Origin: an uncultured Actinomyces sp.
GTDB lineage: Bacteria > Actinomycetota > Actinomycetes > Actinomycetales > Actinomycetaceae
Reading direction: 5' to 3'
DNA length: 18,391 nucleotides
Assembly (NCBI GenBank): GCA_937926195.1
Contig: CALEXZ010000044.1
Location: forward strand, 1-18,391
The position numbers and the translations under genes are program-made. Of the stretch, positions 1 through 6,215 are shown one piece after another (within the stretch, counting starts at the first letter, position 1; every line of letters starts with the position of its first letter). Under the pieces are notes generated by a model. The model was not told the origin of the DNA. It worked only from the letters and a program-made list of their open reading frames with translations, and ran no database searches.

Positions 1-1
1 G

Positions 2-478
2 GAGGGTCTGGGTGGCCAGGACGTGCTCGACCTGGCTGGTGCCGATGCCGAAGGCGAGGGCCCCGAAGGCCCCGTGGGTGGAGGTGTGGGAGTCCCCGCA
101 GACGACGGTCATGCCCGGCTGGGTGAGGCCGAGCTGCGGACCGACCTGGTGGACGATGCCCTGGTCGGCGTCGCCGAGGGAGTGCAGGCGCACGCCGAAC
201 TCGGCGCAGTTGGCGCGCAGGGTCTCGATCTGGGTGCGACTGGTGAGGTCCGCGATGGGGCGGTCGATGTCCAGGGTGGGGGTGTTGTGGTCCTCCGTGG
301 CGATGGTGAGGTCGGGGCGGCGCACCTGGCGTCCGGCCAGGCGCAGCCCCTCGAAGGCCTGGGGGCTGGTGACCTCGTGGACGAGGTGGAGGTCGATGTA
401 GAGCAGGTCGGGGGCGCCGTCGGCGCCTGCGGACACGACGTGGTCGCGCCACACCTTCTCGGCGAGGGTCATTCCCAT
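2..478 (-). CDS. leuC: 3-isopropylmalate dehydratase large subunit (5' part)
   Basis: LeuC isomerises 2-isopropylmalate to 3-isopropylmalate in leucine synthesis, as a cytoplasmic [4Fe-4S] enzyme paired with LeuD. Only the first 159 codons are in the window; the gene continues past base 1. The visible protein starts [10 protein letters not shown] and carries the LeuC N-terminal hallmarks [18 protein letters not shown], then ATEDHNTPT, and the aconitase-family stretch [20 protein letters not shown] ending near residue 150. The iron-sulfur cysteines lie further downstream, outside the window. I chose ATG at 478 because AGGAGG (488-493, minus) sits 9 nt upstream; the second ATG at 472 is spaced less well. 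The gene diverges from an IclR-family regulator whose likely job is to control it. Identity is very secure. Confidence 0.96.
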   Translation of the reverse strand, partial: MGMTLAEKVWRDHVVSAGADGAPDLLYIDLHLVHEVTSPQAFEGLRLAGRQVRRPDLTIATEDHNTPTLDIDRPIADLTSRTQIETLRANCAEFGVRLHSLGDADQGIVHQVGPQLGLTQPGMTVVCGDSHTSTHGAFGALAFGIGTSQVEHVLATQTL

Positions 479-566
479 CGCGTGTAACCTCCTGAAGTGA
501 ACGGGTGTCGGAAAACGCGACCGACATTACTTGATATCTCACTCACTGGGATGGCAGTATCAGAGT
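479..566. promoter_or_regulatory. leuC / IclR-regulator divergent control region
   Basis: This 88-bp gap separates two divergent starts. On the plus strand TTGATA (531-536), an 18-nt spacer and CAGTAT (555-560) form a plausible promoter ending 6 nt before the regulator's ATG, so its mRNA would be leaderless; no Shine-Dalgarno is seen there. TGATA (532-536) and TATCA (558-562) form a spaced inverted repeat, and ACTG-N6-CAGT (545-558) is a second one inside it; either could be an operator. I could not assign a convincing leuC promoter on the minus strand (TAATGT at 524-529 is one -10 candidate without a good -35). The operator idea rests on family knowledge of LtbR/NdgR, not on a matched site. 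Confidence 0.5.
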
Positions 567-1304
567 ATGGACGCATCGTATGAGAGTGAGAGCAGCGGCG
601 TCGGCGTCATCGACAAGGCCGCCCTCGTCATGAGCGCGCTCGAGGCCGGGCCGGCCACGCTGGCCCAGCTGGTCTCCTCCACGCACCTGGCCCGGCCGAC
701 GGCGCACCGAATCGCGGTGGCCCTGGAGTACCACCGTCTCGTCTCACGTGACTCGCAGGGCCGTTTCGTCCTGGGCCCGCGCCTCAACGAGCTCGCCTCC
801 GCCGCCGGCGAGGACCACCTGCTCGCCGCCGCGGGCCCTGTGCTCGCCGCCCTGCGCGACAAGACCCACGAGTCGGCCCAGCTCTACCGCCGCCAGGGCG
901 ACGTGCGCGTGTGCGTCGCCAACGCCGAGCGCCCCATCGGGCTGCGCGACTCCATCCCGGTGGGCGCGACCATGTCCATGCTCGGCGGCTCGGGCGCCCA
1001 GGTACTGCTGGCCTGGGAGGAGCCCGACCGCCTGCACCGGGGCCTGGTCGGCGCCCGCTTCAACGCCACCATGCTCTCGGCGGTGCGCCGTCGTGGCTGG
1101 GCCCAGTCCGTGGGCGAGCGCGAGCCCGGTGTCGCCTCGGTCTCCGCGCCGGTGCGCGGCGCGGCCGGCAAGGTCATCGCCGCCATCTCGATCTCCGGGC
1201 CGATCGAGCGCATGGGTCGCCAGCCCGGCCGTACCCACGGCCCCGTGGTCATGGCCGCCGCCCGCAGGCTCTCGGAGGTCCTGCGCACGAGCGAGGAGGG
1301 CTGA
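567..1304 (+). CDS. IclR-family transcriptional regulator (LtbR/NdgR-like)
   Basis: DNA-binding regulator of 245 aa with the two-domain IclR plan. Residues ~12-60 form a winged helix-turn-helix (GVIDKAALVMSAL... LARPTAHRIAVALEYHRLV), followed by the wing (SQGRFVLGPRL). Residues ~80-240 are the IclR effector domain, with SAQLYRRQGDVRVCVAN, a DSIPVGATMSMLGGSGAQVLLA stretch and the closing SVSAPVRGAAGKVIAAISISGP. In actinobacteria an IclR regulator divergent from leuCD (LtbR in Corynebacterium, NdgR in Streptomyces) controls leucine and other amino-acid genes; the same arrangement here supports that role by inference. A TTG at 531 would add 12 residues, but that segment looks like the promoter, so I start at ATG 567. 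A hairpin overlaps its stop codon. Confidence 0.88.
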   Translation: MDASYESESSGVGVIDKAALVMSALEAGPATLAQLVSSTHLARPTAHRIAVALEYHRLVSRDSQGRFVLGPRLNELASAAGEDHLLAAAGPVLAALRDKTHESAQLYRRQGDVRVCVANAERPIGLRDSIPVGATMSMLGGSGAQVLLAWEEPDRLHRGLVGARFNATMLSAVRRRGWAQSVGEREPGVASVSAPVRGAAGKVIAAISISGPIERMGRQPGRTHGPVVMAAARRLSEVLRTSEEG

Positions 1305-1315
1305 GCCCCTCGCTC
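1289..1315 (+). terminator. Hairpin over the IclR-regulator stop codon
   Basis: GAGCGAGG (1289-1296) pairs with CCTCGCTC (1308-1315). Inside, after a 2-nt AG bulge, GGC pairs with GCC around a loop that is the TGA stop codon itself (1302-1304). No T-tract follows, as is common for actinobacterial terminators. It separates the regulator from pimB', which has its own promoter just downstream. Confidence 0.5.
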
Positions 1316-1338
1316 GCCCGCCGGGGCACCCGGCCCCC

Positions 1339-1344
1339 TAGACT
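1339..1344 (+). promoter_or_regulatory. -10 element TAGACT, leaderless pimB'
   Basis: TAGACT fits the actinobacterial -10 pattern TANNNT and ends 7 nt before the ATG at 1352, so transcription would begin on or next to the start codon. No Shine-Dalgarno precedes the ATG and no clear -35 is visible. The same spacing is seen at three other genes in this window. Confidence 0.55.
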
Positions 1345-1351
1345 CCGGCAC

Positions 1352-2491
1352 ATGCGCCGCACCCTGCTCGTCACCAACGACTTCCCGCCCGTCGTCGGCG
1401 GCATCCAGTCCTACCTGGACGACTACACGCGACGGCTGCCCGCCGAGGACCTGGTGGTCCTGGCCTCCACTCCCCCGCAGGGTCCGCAGGTGGCCGCCGA
1501 GCACGACGCCGACCTGCCTTTCACCGTGCACCGCGTGCCCATGCAGATGCTGCTGCCGACCCCGGACGTGCGCGGGCGCATGACCCAGCTCATCCGCGAC
1601 GAGCACATCGAGACGGTGTGGTTCGGTGCCGCCGCACCCCTGGGGCTGCTGGGTCGTGCCGCCCACCGGGCGGGCGCCACCCGCGTCATCGCCACCACCC
1701 ACGGGCACGAGGTCGGCTGGTCCATGCTGCCCGGCTCCCGCCAGGCTCTGAGGCGGATCTTCCGTGAGGCCGACGTCGTGTCCTACATCTCCGACTACAC
1801 GCTGGGCCGGCTGCGCCCCTTCATGGCGCCCGACCAGCAGCTGCTGCGCCTGCCCAGCGGCATCGACACCGAGCGCTTCCGCCCCGACCCCGAGGCGCGC
1901 CGTGCGCTGCGCGCGCGCTACCACCTGGGCGAGTCGCCCACGGTCGTGTGCGTCTCCCGCCTCGTGGCGCGCAAGGGCCAGGACTCGCTCATCGCGGCCT
2001 GGCCGAGGGTCGTCGAGCAGGTTCCCGACGCCCAGCTCGTCATCGTCGGCTGGGGCCCCTACGCCAAGCGTCTGGCGCTGCTCAAGCGCGAGTCGCCGGC
2101 GCGCACCTCGATCACCCTCACGGGTTCGGTGCCCGCCGAGGAGCTGCCCGGGCACGTGGCCATGGGTGACGTCTTCGCCATGCCCTGCCGTACGCGCGGC
2201 AGGGGTCTCGACGTCGAGGGGCTGGGGATCGTCTTCCTTGAGGCCTCCGCCTGCGCCGTGCCCGTCATCGCGGGCGACTCGGGCGGGGCCCCGGAGACGG
2301 TGGTGGAGGACGTGAGCGGCAACGTCGTGGGCGGGCTGGACCAGGACGCCCTGGTCGATGCGCTCGTGGCCCAGCTGACGCAGCCGGAGCTGCGCGAGCG
2401 CATGGGGCGCGCGGGCCGACGTCTTATGCAGGAGCAGTGGACGTGGCCGACCCTGGTCGAGCGCCTCGTTGAGGCGATCGACGCCCGCTAG
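1352..2491 (+). CDS. pimB: GT4 mannosyltransferase, PimB' type
   Basis: Likely GDP-mannose-dependent alpha-(1-6)-phosphatidylinositol monomannoside mannosyltransferase, which adds the second mannose in phosphatidylinositol mannoside synthesis at the inner face of the membrane. The 379-aa protein has the two-Rossmann GT-B fold: N-terminal [18 protein letters not shown] (5-22) with the acceptor-loop [12 protein letters not shown] (114-123), and a C-terminal half with [10 protein letters not shown] (201-210; Arg and Lys contact the nucleotide sugar) and an EX7E motif (E289-E297). The opening closely resembles mycobacterial/corynebacterial PimB'. The frame is open far upstream, but ATG 1352 gives the family N-terminus and follows a -10 box. 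Its TAG stop shares CTAG with the stop of convergent nrdR. Another GT4 mannosyltransferase is the main alternative. Confidence 0.85.
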   Translation: MRRTLLVTNDFPPVVGGIQSYLDDYTRRLPAEDLVVLASTPPQGPQVAAEHDADLPFTVHRVPMQMLLPTPDVRGRMTQLIRDEHIETVWFGAAAPLGLLGRAAHRAGATRVIATTHGHEVGWSMLPGSRQALRRIFREADVVSYISDYTLGRLRPFMAPDQQLLRLPSGIDTERFRPDPEARRALRARYHLGESPTVVCVSRLVARKGQDSLIAAWPRVVEQVPDAQLVIVGWGPYAKRLALLKRESPARTSITLTGSVPAEELPGHVAMGDVFAMPCRTRGRGLDVEGLGIVFLEASACAVPVIAGDSGGAPETVVEDVSGNVVGGLDQDALVDALVAQLTQPELRERMGRAGRRLMQEQWTWPTLVERLVEAIDAR

Positions 2492-2958
2492 GCGTCCTTC
2501 GGGCGGGGCCCGGCGTGGCGGGCGCGCAGCTCGGCGATGGCCGTCTCGAAGTCCTCCAGGGTGTTGAAGCCCGAGTACACGGAGGCGAAGCGCAGGTAGG
2601 CGATCTCGTCAAGTTCGCTCAGGGGCCCGAGGATGGCCAGGCCGACGTCGTGGGAGTCGACGAGGGCGTGTCCGGCGGCTCTGACGGCCTCCTCGACCTT
2701 GTGCGCCAGCAGGGCGAGGTCGTCGTCCGACACGGGGCGTCCCTGGCAGGCGCGGCGCACGCCGCCGACGACCTTGGAGCGGGAGAAGGGCTCGATGGCG
2801 CCCGAGCGCTTACGCACGGACAGCGAGGCCGTCTCGGTGGTGGTGAAGCGCCGTCCGCACTGGGGGCACTCCCGGCGCCGTCGGATGGACAGCCCGTCCT
2901 CGGAGGTACGCGAGTCGACGACGCGCGAACCGTCGTAGCGGCAGAACGGGCAGTGCAA
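2488..2958 (-). CDS. nrdR: Ribonucleotide reductase repressor NrdR
   Basis: NrdR represses ribonucleotide reductase operons in response to ATP/dATP. The 156-aa protein has an N-terminal zinc ribbon (HCPFC at 2-6, CPQC at 31-34) and an ATP-cone (about residues 46-136, [15 protein letters not shown] through [12 protein letters not shown]). Every hallmark is present and the length is normal. Start choice: an ATG at 2976 would give [12 protein letters not shown], but it has no ribosome site. TTG at 2958 gives the family-standard MHCPFC and has GGAGG 6 nt upstream (2965-2969), so I prefer TTG. A promoter (TTGCCA, 18 nt, TACCCT) lies upstream. The gene converges on pimB' with a 4-bp CTAG overlap and sits next to the lexA module, as in mycobacteria. 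Confidence 0.94.
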   Translation of the reverse strand: MHCPFCRYDGSRVVDSRTSEDGLSIRRRRECPQCGRRFTTTETASLSVRKRSGAIEPFSRSKVVGGVRRACQGRPVSDDDLALLAHKVEEAVRAAGHALVDSHDVGLAILGPLSELDEIAYLRFASVYSGFNTLEDFETAIAELRARHAGPRPKDA

Positions 2959-2995
2959 GCGGGGCCTCCGGGTCATCGCAGGTGCGGTGCCTTGG

Positions 2996-3025
2996 AGGGT
3001 AGGGCTCCGCGTGCACCGGTGGCAA
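2996..3025 (-). promoter_or_regulatory. nrdR promoter
   Basis: On the minus strand, -35 TTGCCA (3020-3025) matches the consensus at 5 of 6 positions and is followed by an 18-nt spacer and -10 TACCCT (2996-3001). Transcription would begin near 2989, leaving about 30 nt of leader before the TTG start, enough to include its GGAGG. This gives nrdR its own promoter downstream of the LysM gene's hairpin. Confidence 0.55.
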
Positions 3026-3032
3026 GCGGCGT

Positions 3033-3052
3033 CCGGTCCCGGGCGGGACCGG
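3033..3052 (-). terminator. Hairpin after the LysM gene
   Basis: CCGGTCCC (3033-3040) and GGGACCGG (3045-3052) form a perfect 8-bp stem with a 4-nt loop. It begins 4 nt after the LysM gene's stop codon and lies before the nrdR promoter. There is no T-tract. Confidence 0.6.
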
Positions 3053-3056
3053 CGCC

Positions 3057-3968
3057 TCAGCCCGCGGGGACGATGAGGGTCTGGCCCGGCTGGAGGGTCG
3101 AGCTCGTGAGGTTGTTGAGCTCGACGATGCGGGCGGCGGTCTCGGCGACGTCCTCCGATCCGGTGGCCGCGGCCAGGTCCCAGATCGACTGACCGGACTG
3201 GACGGTGGCCGTCGTCGTGCGCTGCGGGCCGGAGACGAAGGCGGAGGCGACGATGCCTGCCGCCACGAGCAGGACCACCGCGAGCAGGGCGGCCCCCGCG
3301 GCGACCAGGCGCCGCAGCACGAGCGGGACCTCGGGGGACACCGCCCCCTGGCGGAGCGTCACCGCCTGGCGGGGCGCCACGGCCTGGCGGGGCGTCACCG
3401 CCTGGCGGGGCGCCACGGCCTGGCGGGAGACCGCAGTCCGGTGGGTCGCCTCAGTCCTGGGGGAGGTCGTCGCCGCGGCGGCTGCCGCGCTCCTCTCACG
3501 GCGGGCGCGCGCAGCCCGCACGGCCGGGTGCAGGGGCGCCAGCTCCTCCACCCCCAGATCCCTCACGGAGCGCTCCCCCACGCCCCGCCTCCTCGGGGTC
3601 CAGTGACGGGCGCGCCCCACGGCGGCGGGACGACGCGCGCTCTCCACAGGCAGGCCGGGGCGCCGTACCTCCTCGTCGTCGCGGTGAGCGGCGGGGACCT
3701 GCGACGTCACCAGGCGCAGGTGCCCACGCCGAGACTCCGCCGTCGACGCCTCGCCACCGTCCAGCAGCCTCAGGCGCGCGGGCCGACCAGCCACAGCCGA
3801 ACTCACCACAGCCGAACTCACCACAGCCGGACTCACCACAGCCGGACTCACCACAGCCTGGCCGGCAACATCCTCACCGGCAGCATCCGGAGCACCCACG
3901 CCCCTGGGGACGGGGGCGCAGGAGGCGGTGTGCAGACGGGGCGGGGGCGGGACGGCGAGAGCACTCAT
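3057..3968 (-). CDS. LysM membrane protein, probable SOS cell-division inhibitor
   Basis: A 303-aa protein with a long basic, low-complexity N-terminus (1-220), one membrane span (221-245, [20 protein letters not shown]...), then a C-terminal LysM domain (about 255-301: [11 protein letters not shown] ... [18 protein letters not shown]). Divergent from lexA and behind LexA boxes, it matches the position and plan of M. tuberculosis Rv2719c/ChiZ and Bacillus YneA, SOS-induced LysM proteins that block septation; Corynebacterium DivS is an analogue. Predicted topology: tail inside, LysM outside on peptidoglycan. The tail is much longer than in ChiZ and holds two tandem repeats: AVVS(P/S) at ~38-59 and an RQAV-x-P type repeat at ~182-205. 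ATG 3968 has AGGAGG 5 nt upstream; the longer frame runs through the LexA boxes and is not the start. No catalytic domain is recognisable. Function is inferred from context. Confidence 0.82.
   Translation of the reverse strand: MSALAVPPPPRLHTASCAPVPRGVGAPDAAGEDVAGQAVVSPAVVSPAVVSSAVVSSAVAGRPARLRLLDGGEASTAESRRGHLRLVTSQVPAAHRDDEEVRRPGLPVESARRPAAVGRARHWTPRRRGVGERSVRDLGVEELAPLHPAVRAARARRERSAAAAAATTSPRTEATHRTAVSRQAVAPRQAVTPRQAVAPRQAVTLRQGAVSPEVPLVLRRLVAAGAALLAVVLLVAAGIVASAFVSGPQRTTTATVQSGQSIWDLAAATGSEDVAETAARIVELNNLTSSTLQPGQTLIVPAG
3347..3427 (-). repeat. 18-bp tandem repeat inside the LysM gene
   Basis: Units at 3347-3364, 3365-3382, 3383-3400 and 3401-3418 plus a partial fifth unit share CCTGGCGGNGCG; units 2 and 4 (CCTGGCGGGGCGCCACGG) are identical. 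The period is a multiple of three, so the frame is kept. They encode the RQAV-x-P type repeat just before the membrane span of the LysM protein. Confidence 0.9.
3791..3858 (-). repeat. 15-bp tandem repeat inside the LysM gene
   Basis: Four 15-bp units (3791-3805, 3806-3820, 3821-3835, 3836-3850) plus a partial fifth. The first pair is CCACAGCCGAACTCA and the second pair CCACAGCCGGACTCA, differing by one base. They encode AVVSS twice and AVVSP twice near the N-terminus of the LysM protein. The pairwise pattern suggests recent unit duplication. Confidence 0.92.
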
Positions 3969-3980
3969 GAGATCCTCCTG

Positions 3981-3992
3981 GAACACGTGTTC
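3981..3992. promoter_or_regulatory. LexA box 1 (SOS box)
   Basis: GAACACGTGTTC is a perfect 12-bp palindrome that fits the actinobacterial LexA consensus CGAACRNRYGTTCG in its core. It lies between the promoter and the ribosome site of the LysM gene, so bound LexA would block its transcription. It is centred 15 bp from box 2. Confidence 0.85.
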
Positions 3993-3994
3993 GA

Positions 3995-4008
3995 CGAACA
4001 CCTGTTCG
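3995..4008. promoter_or_regulatory. LexA box 2 (SOS box)
   Basis: CGAACACCTGTTCG matches CGAACRNRYGTTCG with one internal mismatch and has intact GAAC/GTTC arms. It covers the predicted transcription start of the LysM gene (near 4004). Confidence 0.85.
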
Positions 4009-4010
4009 AT

Positions 4011-4039
4011 ACGATAGCGCCGTCCGGGCCGAACGTCCA
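4011..4039 (-). promoter_or_regulatory. Promoter of the LysM gene
   Basis: On the minus strand -35 TGGACG (4034-4039), a 17-nt spacer and -10 TATCGT (4011-4016) point to a start near 4004, within LexA box 2. LexA occupancy of boxes 1 and 2 would therefore shut this promoter until SOS induction. Confidence 0.6.
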
Positions 4040-4048
4040 GCATCTCTT

Positions 4049-4062
4049 CGAACAGGTGTTTG
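4049..4062. promoter_or_regulatory. LexA box 3 (SOS box, lexA side)
   Basis: CGAACAGGTGTTTG matches the LexA consensus except in the right arm (GTTT for GTTC). It overlaps the -35 hexamer of the lexA promoter by 3 bp, the expected place for autorepression. The imperfect arm suggests weaker binding than at boxes 1 and 2. Confidence 0.75.
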
Positions 4063-4088
4063 AGTGATGCGGTCCGGGCCCGTAGGCT
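4060..4088 (+). promoter_or_regulatory. lexA promoter
   Basis: TTGAGT (4060-4065), a 17-nt spacer and TAGGCT (4083-4088) form a promoter whose -35 overlaps LexA box 3. The start would be near 4095, giving a leader of about 90 nt. A perfect TTGACA at 4088-4093 is also present, but no good -10 follows at 16-18 nt, so I do not use it. Confidence 0.6.
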
Positions 4089-4185
4089 TGACACGTCAAG
4101 GTCACCGCACGCCACTGACACGAATTCGGGCTCGACTCGCCGACCCGCCCGGGACGGCCGACGAGCCCGCCACGGAGGAGGACTC

Positions 4186-4989
4186 ATGAGCACGAGCCGC
4201 CAGCAGCAGGCGCAGCCGGACCCCGGGTACGAGGTGCTGCGCGGCCTGGATCCTCGCGCCCGCGCCGTCTACGAGGCCGTCCGCGACGCGGTCACCACCC
4301 ACGGCTACCCGCCCTCGATGCGTGAGATCGGCGCCCAGGTGGGGCTGACCAGCCCCTCCTCCGTCAAGCACCAGCTCGACAAGCTCGAGAGGCTCGGCCT
4401 CGTGCGCCGCGACCCCAGGCTGCCGCGCGCCCTGGAGGTCATTGTCCCCGCCGAGCCGGACACCGAGGCCGCCTCCGCCGCCTCTGCGGGCTCTCCCACC
4501 AAGCCCTCCCCCGGGGCCGACGGCACCGGCGCGCTCTCGCAGGACGCCCGGGTGGCTCCCGAGCCCACCGCCCTGCCGGTGCTGCCTGGCGTCGCCGAGG
4601 GTGAGGCGGTCGCCGTGCCCCTTGTCGGCCGTATCGCCGCGGGCTCGCCGATCCTCGCCGAGCAGGAGGTTGAGGACGTCATGGCGCTGCCCCGGCGGCT
4701 GACCGGCGACGGCGACCTCTTCATGCTCCAGGTGCACGGCGACTCGATGATCGACGCCGCCATCTGCGACGGCGACTGGGTGGTCGTGCGCGCCCAGCCC
4801 GACGCCGCCAACGGTGAGATCGTCGCGGCCATGGTGGAGGACCTGGACGGCGCCTCCGCCACCGTCAAGGTCCTCTCCCGCAAGGACGGCCACCAGTGGC
4901 TCCTGCCCCGCAACCCGGACTACGCCCCGATCCCCGGTGACCATGCCACCATCATGGGCAAGGTCGTCACGGTGCTGCGCGCCCTGTGA
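4186..4989 (+). CDS. lexA: SOS repressor LexA
   Basis: LexA represses SOS genes and self-cleaves when stimulated by RecA filaments on single-stranded DNA. Residues ~24-88 are the winged HTH ([33 protein letters not shown]). The C-terminal S24 peptidase domain has the cleavage site GRIAAG (Ala152-Gly153), the nucleophile in GDSMID (Ser187) and the base in VKVLSR (Lys228), so it should be fully active. At 267 aa it is longer than most because of an Ala/Ser/Pro-rich linker at about 90-140. ATG 4186 is chosen because GGAGGA lies just upstream and the protein then begins in the usual way; the open frame back to 4060 is non-coding leader. LexA box 3 over its promoter implies autoregulation. Confidence 0.97.
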   Translation: MSTSRQQQAQPDPGYEVLRGLDPRARAVYEAVRDAVTTHGYPPSMREIGAQVGLTSPSSVKHQLDKLERLGLVRRDPRLPRALEVIVPAEPDTEAASAASAGSPTKPSPGADGTGALSQDARVAPEPTALPVLPGVAEGEAVAVPLVGRIAAGSPILAEQEVEDVMALPRRLTGDGDLFMLQVHGDSMIDAAICDGDWVVVRAQPDAANGEIVAAMVEDLDGASATVKVLSRKDGHQWLLPRNPDYAPIPGDHATIMGKVVTVLRAL

Positions 4990-5008
4990 GGATGCCCCTC
5001 AGACAGAC

Positions 5009-5045
5009 CTGCGGCCCGCCCCCTCATGACGGGGGCGGGCCGCAG
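5009..5045. terminator. Bidirectional terminator between lexA and ldh
   Basis: A perfect 15-bp stem: bases 5009-5023 (CTGCGGCCCGCCCCC) pair with 5031-5045 around a 7-nt loop, TCATGAC. It lies between the convergent ends of lexA and ldh, 19 nt past the lexA stop, and reads equally on both strands. No strong T-tract flanks it. It is the strongest hairpin I noticed in the window. Confidence 0.85.
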
Positions 5046-5094
5046 CCCGTTGTCACCGCAGCCGGTGCTCAGCGGCCCGGGTCAGCAACCCGGG

Positions 5095-6096
5095 TCAGTA
5101 GCCCAGGCCGCGGGTGACCTCACGCAGTCGCTTCGCCGAGGCGGTCAGCGAGTCACGCTCGTCCAGGGTCAGCGGCAGCTCCAGGCGCCTGCCCGCGCCC
5201 TCACGCCCGACGATGGTGGGCACCGCCATGCACACGTCGGAGATCCCGTGCCAGTTGTCCAGCAGCGGCGAGATCGTCAGCACCCGCTGCTCGTCGTTGA
5301 GGACGGCACCGATGATGCGCGAGACCGCCAGGCCGACGGCGTAGTTCGTCGCCCCCTTGCCGTCAATGATCCGGTAGGCGGACTGCACGACGTCGTGGGC
5401 GATGCGGTCGCGCTTGTCCTGGTCGAAGTAGCCGCCGTCGAGGGTCCGGCCCCACTGGGTGATGGGCACGCCACCGATCTGGGTGGAGGACCACAGCGGG
5501 ACCTCGGAGTCGCCGTGCTCACCGGCGATGTAGCCGTGGATGTTCTGGGTCGCGGTCCCGGTCTCCAGGGAGACGAGGTAGCGCATACGGGCCGTGTCCA
5601 GGACGGTGCCCGAGCCGAAGATCTGGTTGTCCGGCAGGCCGGTGATCTTCTTGGCGCAGTAGGTGACGACGTCGACCGGGTTGGCGACGAGGACGAAGAT
5701 GGCGTGGGGGGCGACCTCGGCGAGCTTGGGCAGGATCTTCTCCATGATGCTCACCGTGGCGCCGGCGAGCTCGAGGCGGGACTGGCCGGGCTTCTGCTTG
5801 GCGCCGGCGGTGATCGCGATGACGTCGGCGTCGCGGCAGATCTCGGGGTCGTCGGAGCCGGCGACCGAGCCGGCGGAGGTGAACTGGATGCCCTGGGCGA
5901 TGTCGAGGGCCTCGGCCTCGACCTTCTCCTTGGCGATGTCCTGCAGGACGATCTCGCGGGCGACGCCCTTGGTGACGCAGGCGTAGGCGAGGGTGGAGCC
6001 GACGGCTCCGGCGCCGATGATGGCGACCTTCGAGGGGCGGCCCCCGCTGGTCGGGTAGGAGCCCTGGGCAGAGTTGGTGATGGTGGCATCCGACAT
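5095..6096 (-). CDS. ldh: L-lactate dehydrogenase
   Basis: Reduces pyruvate to L-lactate with NADH, regenerating NAD in fermentation. The 333-aa protein has the NAD-binding GAGAVGS (28-34), Asp53 for the NAD ribose, the mobile loop AKQKPGQSRLEL with Gln101 and Arg107 (Gln gives lactate rather than malate specificity), DTAR with Asp167/Arg170, and catalytic His194 in GEHGDSE. Arg172 and His187 sit where fructose-1,6-bisphosphate binds in allosteric bacterial LDHs, so FBP activation is likely. The active-site set is complete. ATG 6096 has GGAGG 9 nt upstream. The gene stands alone, with a promoter at 6150-6178 and the shared hairpin at its end. A short direct repeat CCCGGGTCAG occurs twice around its stop. 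Confidence 0.97.
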   Translation of the reverse strand: MSDATITNSAQGSYPTSGGRPSKVAIIGAGAVGSTLAYACVTKGVAREIVLQDIAKEKVEAEALDIAQGIQFTSAGSVAGSDDPEICRDADVIAITAGAKQKPGQSRLELAGATVSIMEKILPKLAEVAPHAIFVLVANPVDVVTYCAKKITGLPDNQIFGSGTVLDTARMRYLVSLETGTATQNIHGYIAGEHGDSEVPLWSSTQIGGVPITQWGRTLDGGYFDQDKRDRIAHDVVQSAYRIIDGKGATNYAVGLAVSRIIGAVLNDEQRVLTISPLLDNWHGISDVCMAVPTIVGREGAGRRLELPLTLDERDSLTASAKRLREVTRGLGY

Positions 6097-6149
6097 GGCG
6101 TTCTTCCTCCGGTGGTCGTACGGGACGGCAGGCGTGCGCCTCGTGACAC

Positions 6150-6178
6150 AGGTTACGCGTCCCGCCCCGTCCTGACAG
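6150..6178 (-). promoter_or_regulatory. ldh promoter
   Basis: On the minus strand -35 CTGTCA (6173-6178), a 17-nt spacer and -10 TAACCT (6150-6155) predict a start near 6143 and a leader of about 47 nt that includes the GGAGG ribosome site. It lies between dinG and ldh, so ldh is a separate unit. Confidence 0.55.
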
Positions 6179-6215
6179 TCCCTGTCCGTGTTCCTCCGGC
6201 GCCGGGCGGCCCGGC

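Noticed and set aside
3347..3858. CRISPR-like array
   Set aside because: The repeats are short (15 and 18 bp), directly adjacent with no spacers, in frame with a gene, and no cas genes are near.
4088..4093. Perfect TTGACA as the lexA -35
   Set aside because: No plausible -10 lies 16-18 nt downstream (GCCACT region), whereas TTGAGT-17-TAGGCT just upstream forms a coherent promoter overlapping LexA box 3.
4060..4185. An N-terminal extension of LexA from an upstream in-frame start
   Set aside because: The extra residues are Arg/Pro/Thr-rich and unlike LexA, the segment holds the promoter, and ATG 4186 has a strong ribosome site.
3969..4193. An extended LysM protein starting at 4193
   Set aside because: The added segment would be translated from the LexA boxes and the lexA leader; ATG 3968 has AGGAGG at ideal spacing.
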